DNA of 64,000 bases from Azolla caroliniana (GCA_043228905.1 JBHGNT010000012.1:9858001-9922000); one strand, 5' to 3'. Shown: positions 10,551 through 22,599, counted from the stretch's first letter. Notes: generated by a model not told the origin, from the letters alone. Translations and numbers: made by a program.

Positions 10551-11207
10551 GGAGTTTGTGTTGCCAAATTGGAACAAAGTTTTCACAACTACAACATGGA
10601 GTTGTAAGCACTAAATATTGCCGTCCCATGTTGCATGCTTAAATTCATACCTACATGTTGTATAACATATTAAAGATGTCTCCATAAAGGCATTCAGAAA
10701 TACGGACTTCTAATCACTAAGACTTGATTTCCTATGTGGCGTGAATTGATTCATGTACACAATCTATATCACATATGACTCAAGTGTAGATTAAGCCATG
10801 GACAAATACATGTGCACATTCTATATGAAATACGAGCCAAGATTGCACTCTTGAAATTATTGTGCAATGTGGGAAATGAAAACTAATGATATGCCAACTT
10901 CATACGTGATATGGGTTAAGGCCTTCAGGCAATAATGTATAATGCCAAGCTGACTATTTGTTGAACTTAGGTCTCCATGACCATATCATGAACTTCTAAC
11001 TAATAACGTACAACCATCAAATGCTGTGGAATTGAAAACAATGTTGGCTGGGAAGAATAGTTGATAGGAACCTTTGTTGGGGATTGTGGCTCGTAGTTTT
11101 TTGCTAAAATTAAATTTGTATGGTTCTTGGTTTTCGCAACCAACTTCCTATCTCAAATCCATTTGGATATGAAGCATTTAACAAGTTGACATAGATTCAC
11201 TTTTGGT

Positions 11208-11278
11208 GTGGTTGCTGGGATTCGAGCCTAGGTCTCCACGGCCACAACGTGGAATTAAAACCACTAAACTACAACCAC
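11208..11278 (-). pseudogene. tRNA-His(GTG), damaged D and T arms
   Basis: GTG anticodon and acceptor stem intact. The T stem has one mismatch and two bases of the D arm are changed (TTCT to TTAA on the plus strand). Likely a pseudogene. Confidence 0.7.
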
Positions 11279-11909
11279 GGAGTTTGTGTTGCCAAATTGG
11301 AACAAAGTCTTCACAACTACAACATGGAGTTGTAACCACTAAATGTTGGCTTCCCCTGTTGCATGCATAAATTCATACATACACTCTATATAACATATTA
11401 AAGATGTCTCCATAAAGGCATCCAAAAATATGGACTTCTAATTACTAAGACTTGATTTCCTATGTGGCGTGAATAGATTCATGTACACAATCTATATCAC
11501 ATATGACTCAAGTCTCGATTAAACCATGGACAAATACATGTGCACATTCTATATGAAATACGAGCCAAGATTGCACTCTTGAAATTATTGTGCAATGTGG
11601 AAAATGAAAACTAATGATATGCCAACGTCATACAAAATATGGGTTAAGGCCCTTAGACAATAATGTATACTGCCAAGCCGACTATTTGTTGAGCTTAGGT
11701 CTCCATGACCATAACATGAAATTCTAACCACTAAAGGACAACCATAAAATGCTTTTGAATTGAAAACAATTTTGGCTGGGACGAATATTTCAAAGGAACC
11801 TTTGTTTGGGATGGTTTGTCGTAGCTTTTTGCTTAAATTAAATTTATATGGTTCTTGGTTTTGGCAACCAACATCCTATCTTAAATCCATTGGGATTCGA
11901 AGCATTTAA

Positions 11910-12275
11910 CAACTTCCAATATTGCACTCGTAAAATTATTCCGCAATGTGGAAAACGAAAACTAATGATATGCAACATCATAAGTAATACGGGTTAAGGC
12001 CCTCAGGTAACCATCAAATGCTTTGGAATTGAAAACAATGTTGGCTGGGACGAATATTTGAAAGGAACCTTTGTTGGGGACGGTTGCTCGTAGTTTTTTA
12101 CTTCAATTAAATTTGTATGGCTCTTGGTTTTGGCAAAAAATTTCCTATCTCAAATACATTGGAATTCGAAACATTTAACAAGTGGATATACATTCACTTT
12201 TGGTGTGGTTGCTGGGATTCGAGCCCAGGTCTCCACGGCCACAACGTGGAATTCTAACCACTAAACTACAACCAC
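11910..12275. repeat. Rearranged array unit
   Basis: After the spacer motif ending at about 11911 the sequence jumps back to an earlier point of the unit (matches the region about 500 bp upstream in normal units), skipping a tRNA. The interval between tRNA genes is 997 instead of 728. Looks like an unequal-exchange or slippage product. Confidence 0.75.
12205..12275 (-). tRNA. tRNA-His(GTG): tRNA-His(GTG), consensus, with T6 downstream
   Basis: Identical to the array consensus. This unit alone has a run of six T on the sense strand (AAAAAA at 12135-12140 on +) 65 nt beyond the tRNA 3' end, a possible Pol III terminator. The best candidate for a properly ended transcript. Confidence 0.92.
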
Positions 12276-12932
12276 GGAGTTTATGTTGCCAAATTGGAAC
12301 AAAGTCTTCACAACTGCAACATGGAGTTGTAACCACTAAATATTGCCTTCCGATGTTGCATGTATAAATTCATACCTACACTCTATATAACATATTAAAG
12401 ATGGTTCCATAAAGGCATCCAGAAATACGGACTTCTAATCACGAAGACTTGATTTCGTATGTGGCGTGAATAAAGTCATGTACACAATCTATATCACATA
12501 TGACTCAAGTCTCGACTAAGCCATGGACAAATACATGTGCACATTCTATATGAAATACGAGCCAAGATTGCACTCTTGAAATTATTGTGCAATGTGGAAA
12601 ATAAAAACTAATGATATGCCAACTTCATACAAAATATAGGTGAAGGCCCTCAGACAATAATGTATAATGCCAAGTTGACTATTTGTTGAGCTTAGGTTTC
12701 CATGACCATTACGTAAACATCTAGCCACGAAAGTACAACCATCAAATGCTTTTTACTTGTAAACAATCTTGGCTAGGACGAATATTTGAAAGGAACCTTT
12801 CTTCGGGATGGTTGCTCGTAGTTTATTGCTTAAATTAAATATGTATGGTTCATGTTTTTGGCAACCAACTTCCTATCTCAAATCCATTTGGATTCGAAGC
12901 ATTTAACAAGTTGATATAGACTCACATTTGGT

Positions 12933-13003
12933 GTGGTTGCTGGGATTCGAGCCCAGGTCTCCACGGCCACAACGTGGAATTCTAACCACTAAACTACAAC
13001 CAC
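12933..13003 (-). tRNA. tRNA-His(GTG): tRNA-His(GTG), consensus
   Basis: Identical to consensus over 71 nt. The 5' flank lacks about 14 bases that other units have directly after the acceptor, so its upstream CAA-rich stretch is lost. Confidence 0.9.
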
Positions 13004-13646
13004 GGAGTTGGAACAAAGTCTTCACAACTACAACATGGCGTTGTAACCACTAAATATTGCCTTCCCATGTTGCATGCATAAATTCATACCTAGACTCTAT
13101 ATAACATATTAAAGATGTCCCCATAAAGGAATCCAGAAATATGGACTTCTAATCACTAAGACTTGATTTCGTATGTGGCGTGAATAGATTCATGTACACA
13201 ATCTATAGGACATATGACTCAAGTGTGGATTAAGTCATGGACAAATACATGTGAACATTCTATATGGAAGACGAGCCAAGATTGCACTCGTGAAATTTTT
13301 GTGCAATGTGGAAAATGAATACTAATGATATGCCAACTTCATATGTAATATGGGTTAAGGCGCTCAGACAATAATGTATACTGCCAAGCGGACTATTTGT
13401 TGAGCTTAGGTCTCCATGACCATAACATGAAATTCTAACCAGTAAAGGACAACCAGAAAATGCTTTTGAATTGAAAACAATATTGGCTGGGACGAATATC
13501 TCAAAGGATCCTTTGTTTGGGATGGTTGGTCGTAGTTTTTTGCTTAAATTAAATTTATATGGTTCTTGGTTTTGGCAACCAACTTCCTATCTTAAATCCA
13601 TTGGGATGTGAAGCATTTAACAAGTTGATAAGGACTCACTTTTGGT

Positions 13647-13717
13647 GTGGTTGCTGTGATTCGAGCCCAGGTCTGCACGGCCACAACGTGGAATTCTAAC
13701 CACTAAACTACAACCAC
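13647..13717 (-). pseudogene. tRNA-His(GTG), mismatched stems
   Basis: Two changes: one breaks a T-stem pair, one breaks the outer anticodon-stem pair. GTG anticodon kept. Probably inactive. Confidence 0.72.
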
Positions 13718-14374
13718 GGAGTTTGTGTTGCCAAATTGGAACAAAGTCTTCACAACTACAACATGCAGTTGTAACCACTAAATATTGCCTTCCCATGTTG
13801 CATGCATAAATTCATACCTAGACTCTATATTACATATTAAAGATGTCCCTATAAAGGAATCCGGAAATATGGACTTCTAATCACTAAGACTTGATTTCGT
13901 ATGTGGCGTGAATAGATTCATGTACACAATCTATAGGACATATGACTCAAGTGTGGATTAAGCCATGGACAAATACATGTGAATATTCTATATGGAAGAC
14001 GAGCCAAGATTGCACTCGTGAAATTTTTGTGCAATGTGGAAAATGAATACTAATGATATGCCAACTTCATATGTAATATGGGTTAAGGCGCTCAGACAAT
14101 AATGTATACTGCCAAGCGGACTATTTGTTGAGCTTAGGTCTCCATGACCATAATATGAAATTCTAACCAGTAAAAGAAAACGAGAAAATGCTTTTAAATT
14201 GAAAACAATGTTGGCTGGGACGAATATCTCAAAGGATCCTTTGTTTGGGATGGTTGGTCGTAGTTTTTTGCTTAAATTAAATTTATATGGTTCTTTGTTT
14301 TGGCAACCAACTTCCTATCTTAAATCCATTGGGATATGAAGCATTTAACAAGTTGATATAGACTCAGTTTTGGT

Positions 14375-14445
14375 GTGGTTGCTGGGATTCGAGCCCAGGT
14401 CTCCACAGCCACAACGTGGAATTCTAACCACTAAACTACAACCAC
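14375..14445 (-). tRNA. tRNA-His(GTG): tRNA-His(GTG), one wobble change
   Basis: Single change converts the pair next to the anticodon loop into G-T; everything else is consensus. Confidence 0.87.
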
Positions 14446-15101
14446 GGAGTTTGTGTTGCCAAATTGGAACAAAGTCTTCACAACTACAACATGGTGTTGT
14501 AACCACTAAATATTGCCTTCCCATGTTGCATGCATAAATTCATACCTAGGCTCTATATTACATATTCAAGATGTCCCCATAAAGGAATCCAGAAATATGG
14601 ACTTCTAATCACTAAGACTTGATTTCGTATGTGGCGTGAATAGATTCATGTACACAATCTATAGGACATATGACTCAAGTGTGGATTAAGCCATGGACAA
14701 ATACATGTGAACATTCTATATTGAAGACGAGCCAAGATTGCACTCGTGAAATTTTTGTGCAATGTGGAAAATGAATACTAATGATATGCCAACTTCATAT
14801 GTAATATGGGTTAAGGCGCTCAGACAATAATGTATACTGCCAACCGGACTATTTGTTGAGCTTAGGTCTCCATGACCATAACATGAAATTCTAACCAGTA
14901 AAGGACAACCAGAAAAAGCTTTTGAATTGAAAACAATGTTGGCTGGGACGAATATCTCAAAGGTTCCTTTGTTTGGGATGGTTGGTCGTAGTTTTTTGCT
15001 TAAATTAAATTATATGGTTCTTGGTTTTGGCAACCAACTTCCTATCTTAAATCCATTGGGATATGAAGCATTTAACAAGTTGATATAGACTCACTTTTGG
15101 T

Positions 15102-15172
15102 GTGGTTGCTGGGATTCGAGCCCAGGTCTCCACGGCCACAACGTGGAATTCTAACCACTAAACTACAACCAC
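15102..15172 (-). tRNA. tRNA-His(GTG): tRNA-His(GTG), consensus
   Basis: Identical to consensus. The sense 5' flank contains CAACACAAAC, resembling the CAA motif found just upstream of plant tRNA genes; one flank base differs from other units. Confidence 0.92.
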
Positions 15173-15829
15173 GGTGTTTGTGTTGCCAAATTGGAACAAA
15201 GTCTTCACAACTACAACATGGAGTTGTAACCACTAAATATTGCCTTCCCATGTTGCATGCATAATTTCATACCTAGACTCTATATTACATATTAAAGATG
15301 TCCCTATAAAGGAATCCGGAAATATGGACTTCTAATCACTAAGACTTGAATTCGTATGTGGCGTGAATAGATTCATGTACACAATCTATAGGACATATGA
15401 CTCAAGTGTGGATTAAGTCATGGACAAATACATGTGAACATTCTATATAGAAGACGAGCCAAGATTGCACTCGTGAAATTATTGTGCAATGTGGAAAATG
15501 AATACTAATGATATGCCAACTTCATATGTAATATGGGTTAAGGCGCTCAGACAATAATGTATACTGCCAACCGGACTATTTGTTGAGCTTAGGTCTCCAT
15601 GACCATAACATGAAATTCTAACCAGTAAAGGACAACCAGAAAAAGCTTTTGAATTGAAAACAATGTTGGCTGGGACGAATATCGCAAAGGTTCCTTTGTT
15701 TGGGATGGTTGGTCGTAGTTTTTTGCTTAAATTAAATTTATATGGTTCTTGGTTTTGGCAACCAACTTCCTATCTTAAATCCATTGGGATATGAAGCATT
15801 TAACAAGTTGATATAGACTCAGTTTTGGT

Positions 15830-15900
15830 GTGGTTGCTGGGATTCGAGCCCAGGTCTCCACGGCCACAACGTGGAATTCTAACCACTAAACTACAACCAC
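15830..15900 (-). tRNA. tRNA-His(GTG): tRNA-His(GTG), consensus
   Basis: Identical to consensus, with CAACACAAAC in the 5' flank. No T4 run on the sense strand for roughly 170 nt downstream. Confidence 0.92.
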
Positions 15901-16557
15901 GGAGTTTGTGTTGCCAAATTGGAACAAAGTCTTCACAACTACAACATGGAGTTGTAACCACTAAATATTGCCTTCCCATGTTGCATGCATAAATTCATAC
16001 CTAGACTCTATATTACATATTAAAGATGTCCCTATAAAGGAATCCGGAAATATGGACTTCTAATCACTAAGACTTGATTTCGTATGTGGCGTGAATAGAT
16101 TCATGTACACAATCTATAGGACATATGACTCAAGTGTGGATTAAGTCATGGACAAATACATGTGAACATTCTATATGGAAGACGAGCCAAGATTGCACTC
16201 GTGAAATTTTTGTGCAATGTGGAAAATGAATACTAATGATATGCCAACTTCATATGTAATATGGGTTAAGGCGCTCAGACAATAAGGTATACTGCCAAGC
16301 GGACTATCTGTTAAGCTTAGGTTTCCATGACCATAACATGAAATTCTAACCAGTAATGCACAACCAGAAAATGCTTTTGAATTGAAAACAATGTTGGCTG
16401 GGACGAATATCTCAAAGGATCCTTTGTTTGGGATGGTTGGTCATAGTTTTTTGCTTAAATTAAATTTATATGGTTCTTGGTTTTGGCAACCAACTTCCTA
16501 TCTTAAATCCATTGGGATTTGAAGCATTTAACAAGTTGATATAGACTCAGTTTTGGT

Positions 16558-16628
16558 GTGGTTGCTGGGATTCGAGCCCAGGTCTCCACGGCCACAACGT
16601 GGAATTCTAACCACTAAACTACAACCAC
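16558..16628 (-). tRNA. tRNA-His(GTG): tRNA-His(GTG), consensus
   Basis: Identical to consensus: acceptor, D, anticodon and T stems pair, A box TAGTTTAGTGG, B box GGCTCGAATCC (one change from the usual GGTTCGAATCC). Confidence 0.92.
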
Positions 16629-17284
16629 GGAGTTTGTGTTGCCAAATTGGAACAAAGTCTTCACAACTACAACATGGAGTTGTAACCACTAAATATTGCC
16701 TTCCCATGTTGCATGCATAAATTCATACCTAGACTCTATATAACATATTAAAGATGTCTCCATAAAGGCATCCAGAAATACGGACTTCTAATCACTAAGA
16801 CTTGATTTCGTATGTGGCGTGAATAGATTCATGTACACAATCTATATCACATATGACTCAAGTCTTGATTAGGCCATGGACAAATACATGTGCACATTCT
16901 ATATGAAATACGAGCCAAGATTGCACTCTTGAAATTATTATGAAATGTGGAAAATGAAAACTAATGATATGCCAACTTCATACGTAATATGGGTTAAGGC
17001 CCTCGACAATAATGTATAATGCCAAGCGGACTATTTGTTAAACTTAGGTCTCCATGACCATTACGTAAACATCTAACCACTAAAGTACAACCATCAAATG
17101 CTTTTGAAATTAAAATAATCTTGGCTAGGAGGAATATTTGAAAGGAACCTTTGTTGGGGATGGTTACTCGTAGTTTTTTGCTTAAATAAAATTTGTATGG
17201 TTCTTGGTTTTGGCAACCAACTTCTTATCTCAAATCCATTTGGATGCGATGCATTTAACAAGTTGATATAGACTCAGTTTTGGT

Positions 17285-17355
17285 GTGGTTGCTGGGATTC
17301 GAGCCCAGGTCTCCACGGCCACAACGTGGAATTCTAACCACTAAACTACAACCAC
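17285..17355 (-). tRNA. tRNA-His(GTG): tRNA-His(GTG), consensus
   Basis: Identical to consensus. From here to 19500 the unit belongs to a subtype with 727-bp spacing. Confidence 0.92.
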
Positions 17356-18011
17356 GGAGTTTATGTTGCCAAAATGGAATAAAGTCTTCACAACTACAAC
17401 ATGGAGTTGTAACCACTAAATATTGCCTTCCCATGTTGCATGCATAAATTTATAGTTACACTCTATATAATATATTAGGGAAGTCTCCATAAAGGCATCC
17501 ATAAATACAGACTTCTAATCACTAAGACTTGATTTCGTATGTGGTGTGAATAAATTCATGTATACAATCTATATGACATATGACTCAAGTGTGCATTAAG
17601 CCATGGACAAATACATGTGCGCATTCTATATGAAATAGAAGCCAATATTGCACTCGTGAAATTATTTTGCAATGTGGAAAATGAAAACTAATGATATGCA
17701 ACATCATAGGTAATACGGTTTACGGCCCTCCTACAATAATGTATAATGCAAAGTTGACTGTTTGTTGAGCTTAGGTCTCCATGACCATAACATGAACTTT
17801 GAACCACTAAAGTATAACCATCAAATGCTTTTGAATTGAAAACAATGTTGGCTAGGACGAATATTTGAAAGGAACCTTTGTTGGGGATGGTTACTCGTAG
17901 TTTTCTGCTAAAATAAAATTTGTATGGTTCTTGGTTTTGGCAACCAACTTCTTATCTCAAATCCATTTGGATGCAATGCATTTAACAAGTTGATATAGAC
18001 TCAGTTTTGGT

Positions 18012-18082
18012 GTGGTTGCTGGGATTCGAGCCCAGGTCTCCACGGCCACAACGTGGAATTCTAACCACTAAACTACAACCAC
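18012..18082 (-). tRNA. tRNA-His(GTG): tRNA-His(GTG), consensus
   Basis: Identical to consensus; 727-bp spacing to both neighbours. Confidence 0.92.
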
Positions 18083-18738
18083 GGAGTTTGTGTTGCCAAA
18101 ATGGAATAAAGTCTTCACAACTACAACATGGAGTTGTAACCACTAAATATTGCCTTCCCATGTTGCATGCATAAATTTATAGTTACACTCTATATAATAT
18201 ATTAGGGAAGTCTCCATAAAGGCATCCATAAATACAGACTTCTAATCACTAAGACTTGATTTCGTATGTGGTGTGAATAAATTCATGTATACAATCTATA
18301 TGACATATGACTCAAGTGTGGATTAAGCCATGGACAAATACATGTGCGCATTCTATATGAAATAGAAGCCAATATTGCACTCGTGAAATTATTTTGCAAT
18401 GTGGAAAATGAAAACTAATGATATGCAACATCATAGGTAATACGGTTTACGGCCCTCCGACAATAATGTATAATGCAAAGTTGACTGTTTGTTGAGCTTA
18501 GGTCTCCATGACCATAACATGAACTTCGAACCACTAAAGTATAACCATCAAATGCTTTTGAATTGAAAACAATGTTGGCTGGGACGAATATTTGAAAGGA
18601 ACCTTTGTTTGGGATGGTGGCTTGTAGTTTTTTGCTTAAATTCAATTTGTATGGTTCTTGGTTTTGGCAACCAACTTCCTATCCTAAATACATTGGGATT
18701 CAAAGCATTTAACAAGTCGATATAGACTCACTTTTAGT

Positions 18739-18809
18739 GTTGTTGCTGGGATTCGAGCCCAGGTCTCCACGGCCACAACGTGGAATTCTAACCACTAAAC
18801 TACAACCAC
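18739..18809 (-). tRNA. tRNA-His(GTG): tRNA-His(GTG), acceptor mismatch
   Basis: The 3' acceptor strand reads CAACAAC for CAACCAC, so the third acceptor pair is G-A. The rest is consensus. Shares this change with the next copy, showing recent duplication of the whole unit. Confidence 0.75.
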
Positions 18810-19465
18810 GGAGTTTGTGTTGCCAAAATGGAATAAAGTCTTCACAACTACAACATGGAGTTGTAACCACTAAATATTGCCTTCCCATGTTGCATGCATA
18901 AATTTATAGTTACACTCTATATAATATATTAGGGAAGTCTCCATAAAGGCATCCATAAATACAGACTTCTAATCACTAAGACTTGATTTCGTATGTGGTG
19001 TGAATAAATTCATGTATACAATCTATATGACATATGACTCAAGTGTGGATTAAGCCATGGACAAATACATGTGCGCATTCTATATGAAATAGAAGCCAAT
19101 ATTGCACTCGTGAAATTATTTTGCAATGTGGAAAATGAAAACTAATGATATGCAACATCATAGGTAATACGGTTTACGGCCCTCCGACAATAATGTATAA
19201 TGCAAAGTTGACTGTTTGTTGAGCTTAGGTCTCCATGACCATAACATGAACTTCGAACCACTAAAGTATAACCATCAAATGCTTTTGAATTGAAAACAAT
19301 GTTGGCTGGGACGAATATTTGAAAGGAACCTTTGTTTGGGATGGTGGCTTGTAGTTTTTTGCTTAAATTCAATTTGTATGGTTCTTGGTTTTGGCAACCA
19401 ACTTCCTATCCTAAATACATTGGGATTCAAAGCATTTAACAAGTCGATATAGACTCACTTTTAGT

Positions 19466-19536
19466 GTTGTTGCTGGGATTCGAGCCCAGGTCTCCACGGC
19501 CACAACGTGGAATTCTAACCACTAAACTACAACCAC
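19466..19536 (-). tRNA. tRNA-His(GTG): tRNA-His(GTG), acceptor mismatch (duplicate of 18739 copy)
   Basis: Same G-A acceptor mismatch as the copy 727 bp upstream. Spacers of the two units also agree apart from the 3' 14-bp deletion, including an identical 76-codon open frame by-product. Confidence 0.75.
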
Positions 19537-20179
19537 GGAGTTGGAACAAAGTCTTCACAACTACAACATGGAGTTGTAACCACTAAATATTGCCTTCCCA
19601 TGTTGCATGCATAAATTCATAGCTACAATCTATATAACATATTAGGGAGGTCTCCATAAAGGCATCCATAAATACGGACTTGTAATCACTAAGAATTCAC
19701 TTCGTATGTGGAGTGAATAAATTCATGTACACAATCTATATAACATATGACTCAAGGCTCGATTAAGCCATGGACAAATACATGTGCACATTCTATATGA
19801 AATACGAGCCAAGATTGCACTCGTGAAATTATTGTGCAATGTGGAAAATGAATACTAATGATATGCTAACTTCATATGTAATATGGGTTAATGCGCTCAG
19901 ACAATTATGTATAATGCCAAGCAGACTATTTGTTGAGCTTAGGCCTCCATGACCATAACATGAAATTCTAACCAGTAAAGGACAACCATAAAATGCTTTT
20001 GAATTGAAAACAATGTTGGCTGGGACGAATATTTCAAAGGAACCTTTGTTTGGGATGGTGGCTCGTAGTTTTTTGCTTAAATTAAATTTATATGGTTCTT
20101 GGTTTTGGCAACCAACTTCCTATCTCAAATCCATTTGGATTCGAAGCATTTAACAAGTTGATATAGACTAACTTTTGGT

Positions 20180-20250
20180 GTGGTTGCTGGCATTTGAGGT
20201 TAGGTCTCCACGGCCACTACGTGGAATTCTAACCACTAAACTACAACCAC
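20180..20250 (-). pseudogene. tRNA-His pseudogene, B box lost
   Basis: The T arm is rewritten (TTTGAGGTTAGG on the plus strand in place of the consensus), destroying the B box and T stem. The conserved U33 of the anticodon loop is A. Acceptor stem retained. Confidence 0.8.
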
Positions 20251-20605
20251 AAAGTTTGTGTTGCCAAATTGGAACAAAGTCTTCACAACTACAACATGGA
20301 GTTGTAACCACTAAATATTGCCTTCCCATGTTGCATGCATAAATTCATACCTACACTCTGTATAACATATTAAAGATGTCTCAATAAAGGCATCCATAAA
20401 TATGGACTTCTAATCGCTAGGACTTGACTTCGTATGTGGTGGGAATAAATTCATGTACACAATCTATATGACATATGACTCAAGTCTCGATTAAGCAATG
20501 GACAAATACATGTGCACATTCTATATGAAATACGAGCCAAGATTGCACTCTTGAAATTATTGTGCAATGTGGAAAATGAAAACTAATGACATTCCAACTT
20601 CATAC

Positions 20606-21011
20606 CTTGCCGAATTCAAAAACTAATAGTTTTCGCACGTGAATGTCTACTGAATTTCGGGGTTTAGATGGAGATTCATGCGCAAGTCTCGACTGTGACG
20701 ACCTCGAATTTTAACCATTGAGTCGAGTTTTTTGGTCAAATTAACTATTATCGTTGTTTGAATTTTGCATGTACACATTCGATACGTAATATGGGTCAAG
20801 GCCCTCTAATAACAATGTATAATGCCAAGATCATTGTTTTCCGCGCTTAGGTCTCCATGACCATAACGTGGACATCTAACAACTAAAGCACAACCATCAA
20901 ATGCTTTTCAATCGAAAACAATTGTGATTGAGGCGAATATTTGAAAGGAACCTTTCTTGGGGGTGGTTGGTCGTAGGCTTTTGCTTAAATTAAATTATTA
21001 TTGTTCTTGGT
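20606..21011. repeat. Diverged array-unit subtype with extra segment
   Basis: Shares with 22600-22770 a segment of about 170 bp absent from core units (begins CCGAATTCAAAA, contains CACGTGAATGT and CTCGAATTTTAACCATTGAGTC), then returns to core spacer sequence. The middle resembles a decayed tRNA D-arm and anticodon arm. No gene. Confidence 0.65.
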
Positions 21012-21638
21012 ACACCTTTTACACCCATTTGAAACCAATCGGTTAGCAATGTCGGGGAGGATCACCCATGTCCCATGTGTCGTTGGAATCAAGTGCCCGC
21101 ATCTCTTCCTCCATTGCGACATACAAATTCGCGGCTTTTTCCGCCTCTGCATAGCTCTCCGGCTAACGCACTCCGCCACCTTGCTCATGTACGCATAATG
21201 ATGCTCCATGTAGTCATTATACCCATACCATTTGACGGGGTTCTTCTGGCGGGTTGATCAACGTAACTACTCGTTTCCTGATTTTAAGGCTCTCTTTGCT
21301 GACTCAGACTTCGTAACCGAAGGTTCGTCTTCTTTCCTTCTGATTTGACTCGTCTCTACAATTTGTCATTTTCTTCTTCCCTTTTTCTTTGCGCATGAAC
21401 CGTCACCTCAATTCCTTACATCGGGAAAATACAGCCAACTCTCCATTACTCGCCGGCTCTTCATCTCACTGGTCAATCCTACCCAATCACTCATTCGTCC
21501 CAATTAGTAGGAATGAATTCAAACTCTCATCGAGAGTTGCAGACTCTTCTTCTTCGTCTGCTCGGATCGTTTCAGGCTCATTGGCCTCATACTCTGGAAT
21601 TGGTTTGGAGTCGGACATCGGAGTTAGCAGAGCGTACT
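21012..21638 (-). pseudogene. pol: TE12 copia pol fragment captured in the array
   Basis: On the minus strand the peptide YNDYMEHHYAYMSKVAE matches the stretch just before the RT in TE7 (WFGYNEYMAHHYAYMTRVAEV). Upstream is an acidic linker typical of the integrase-RT junction; downstream the frame is lost quickly. There are no LTRs; both ends are inside coding sequence and flank array spacer directly, and the part of the unit containing its tRNA is missing. This suggests filler DNA at a repaired break (inference). Confidence 0.75.
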
Positions 21639-22203
21639 ACCTCTACACTCTATATAACATATTAGGGAAGTCTCCATAAAGGCACCCATAAATATGGAAT
21701 TCTAATCACTAAGACTTGACTTCCTATGTGGCGTGAATAAGTTCATGTACACAATCTATATGACATATGAGGCAAGTCTAGATAAAGCCATGGACAAATA
21801 CATGTGCACATTCTATATGTAATATGACCCAATATTACACTCGTGAAATTATTTTGCAATATGGAAAATGAAAACTAATGATATGCCAACTTCATACGTA
21901 ATATGGGTTAAGGCCCTCCGACAGTAATGTATTTAAATGCCAAGTTGATTGTTTGTTGAGCTTAGGTCTCCATGACCATAACGTAGACTTCTAACCACTA
22001 AAGTATAACCATCAAATGCTCTTCAATTAAAAATAATATTGGTTAGGATGAACATTTGATAGGAACCTTTGTTGGGGTTGGTTGATCATAGTTTTTTGCT
22101 CAAATTAAATAGTTATGGTTCTTGGTATTTGCAACTAACTTTCTATCTCAAATCCATTGGGATTTGAATCATCTTTAGAAGTTGATATAGACTCACTTTA
22201 GGA

Positions 22204-22274
22204 GTGGGTGGTGGGATTCGAGCCCAGGTCTCCACGGCTACAACGTGGAATTCTAACCACTAAACTAGAACCAC
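22204..22274 (-). pseudogene. tRNA-like copy with anticodon GTA
   Basis: Rightmost tRNA of the array before TE4. The loop reads TTGTAGC, giving GTA (Tyr-type) in a His-derived body. Acceptor pairs are disrupted on both strands and a T-stem pair is lost. Probably dead. Confidence 0.7.
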
Positions 22275-22599
22275 CGAGTTTGTATTGCCAAATTGGAACT
22301 AAGTCTTCACAACCGCAACATGGACTTGTAACCACTAAGTACTGCCTTCAAATGTTGCATGCATAAATTCATAGCTACATTCTATATAACATATTAGGCA
22401 AGTCTCCATAAAGGCATCCATAAATATGGAATTCTAATCACTAAGGCATCCAATCTATATGGTATATATGGCAAGTCTCCATAAAGCCATGAACAAATTC
22501 ATGTGCACATTCTATATGAAATAGGAGACATGATTGCACTTGTGACAACATTGTGTAATGTGGAAAAGGAAAACCACTGATATGCCAATTTCATACCCT

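Noticed and set aside
9001-12367. Repeated 61-codon plus-strand frames (9001, 10457, 12182)
   Set aside because: They read antisense through the tRNA-His gene and recur only because the unit recurs; no conservation beyond the DNA repeat.
18415-19372. Two identical 76-codon minus-strand frames
   Set aside because: By-products of two near-identical array units; no motif and no start context that differs from other units.
20680-20740. Asp-type tRNA near 20700
   Set aside because: A GTC-containing loop and D-arm-like sequence are visible on the minus strand, but no acceptor or T arm can be drawn.
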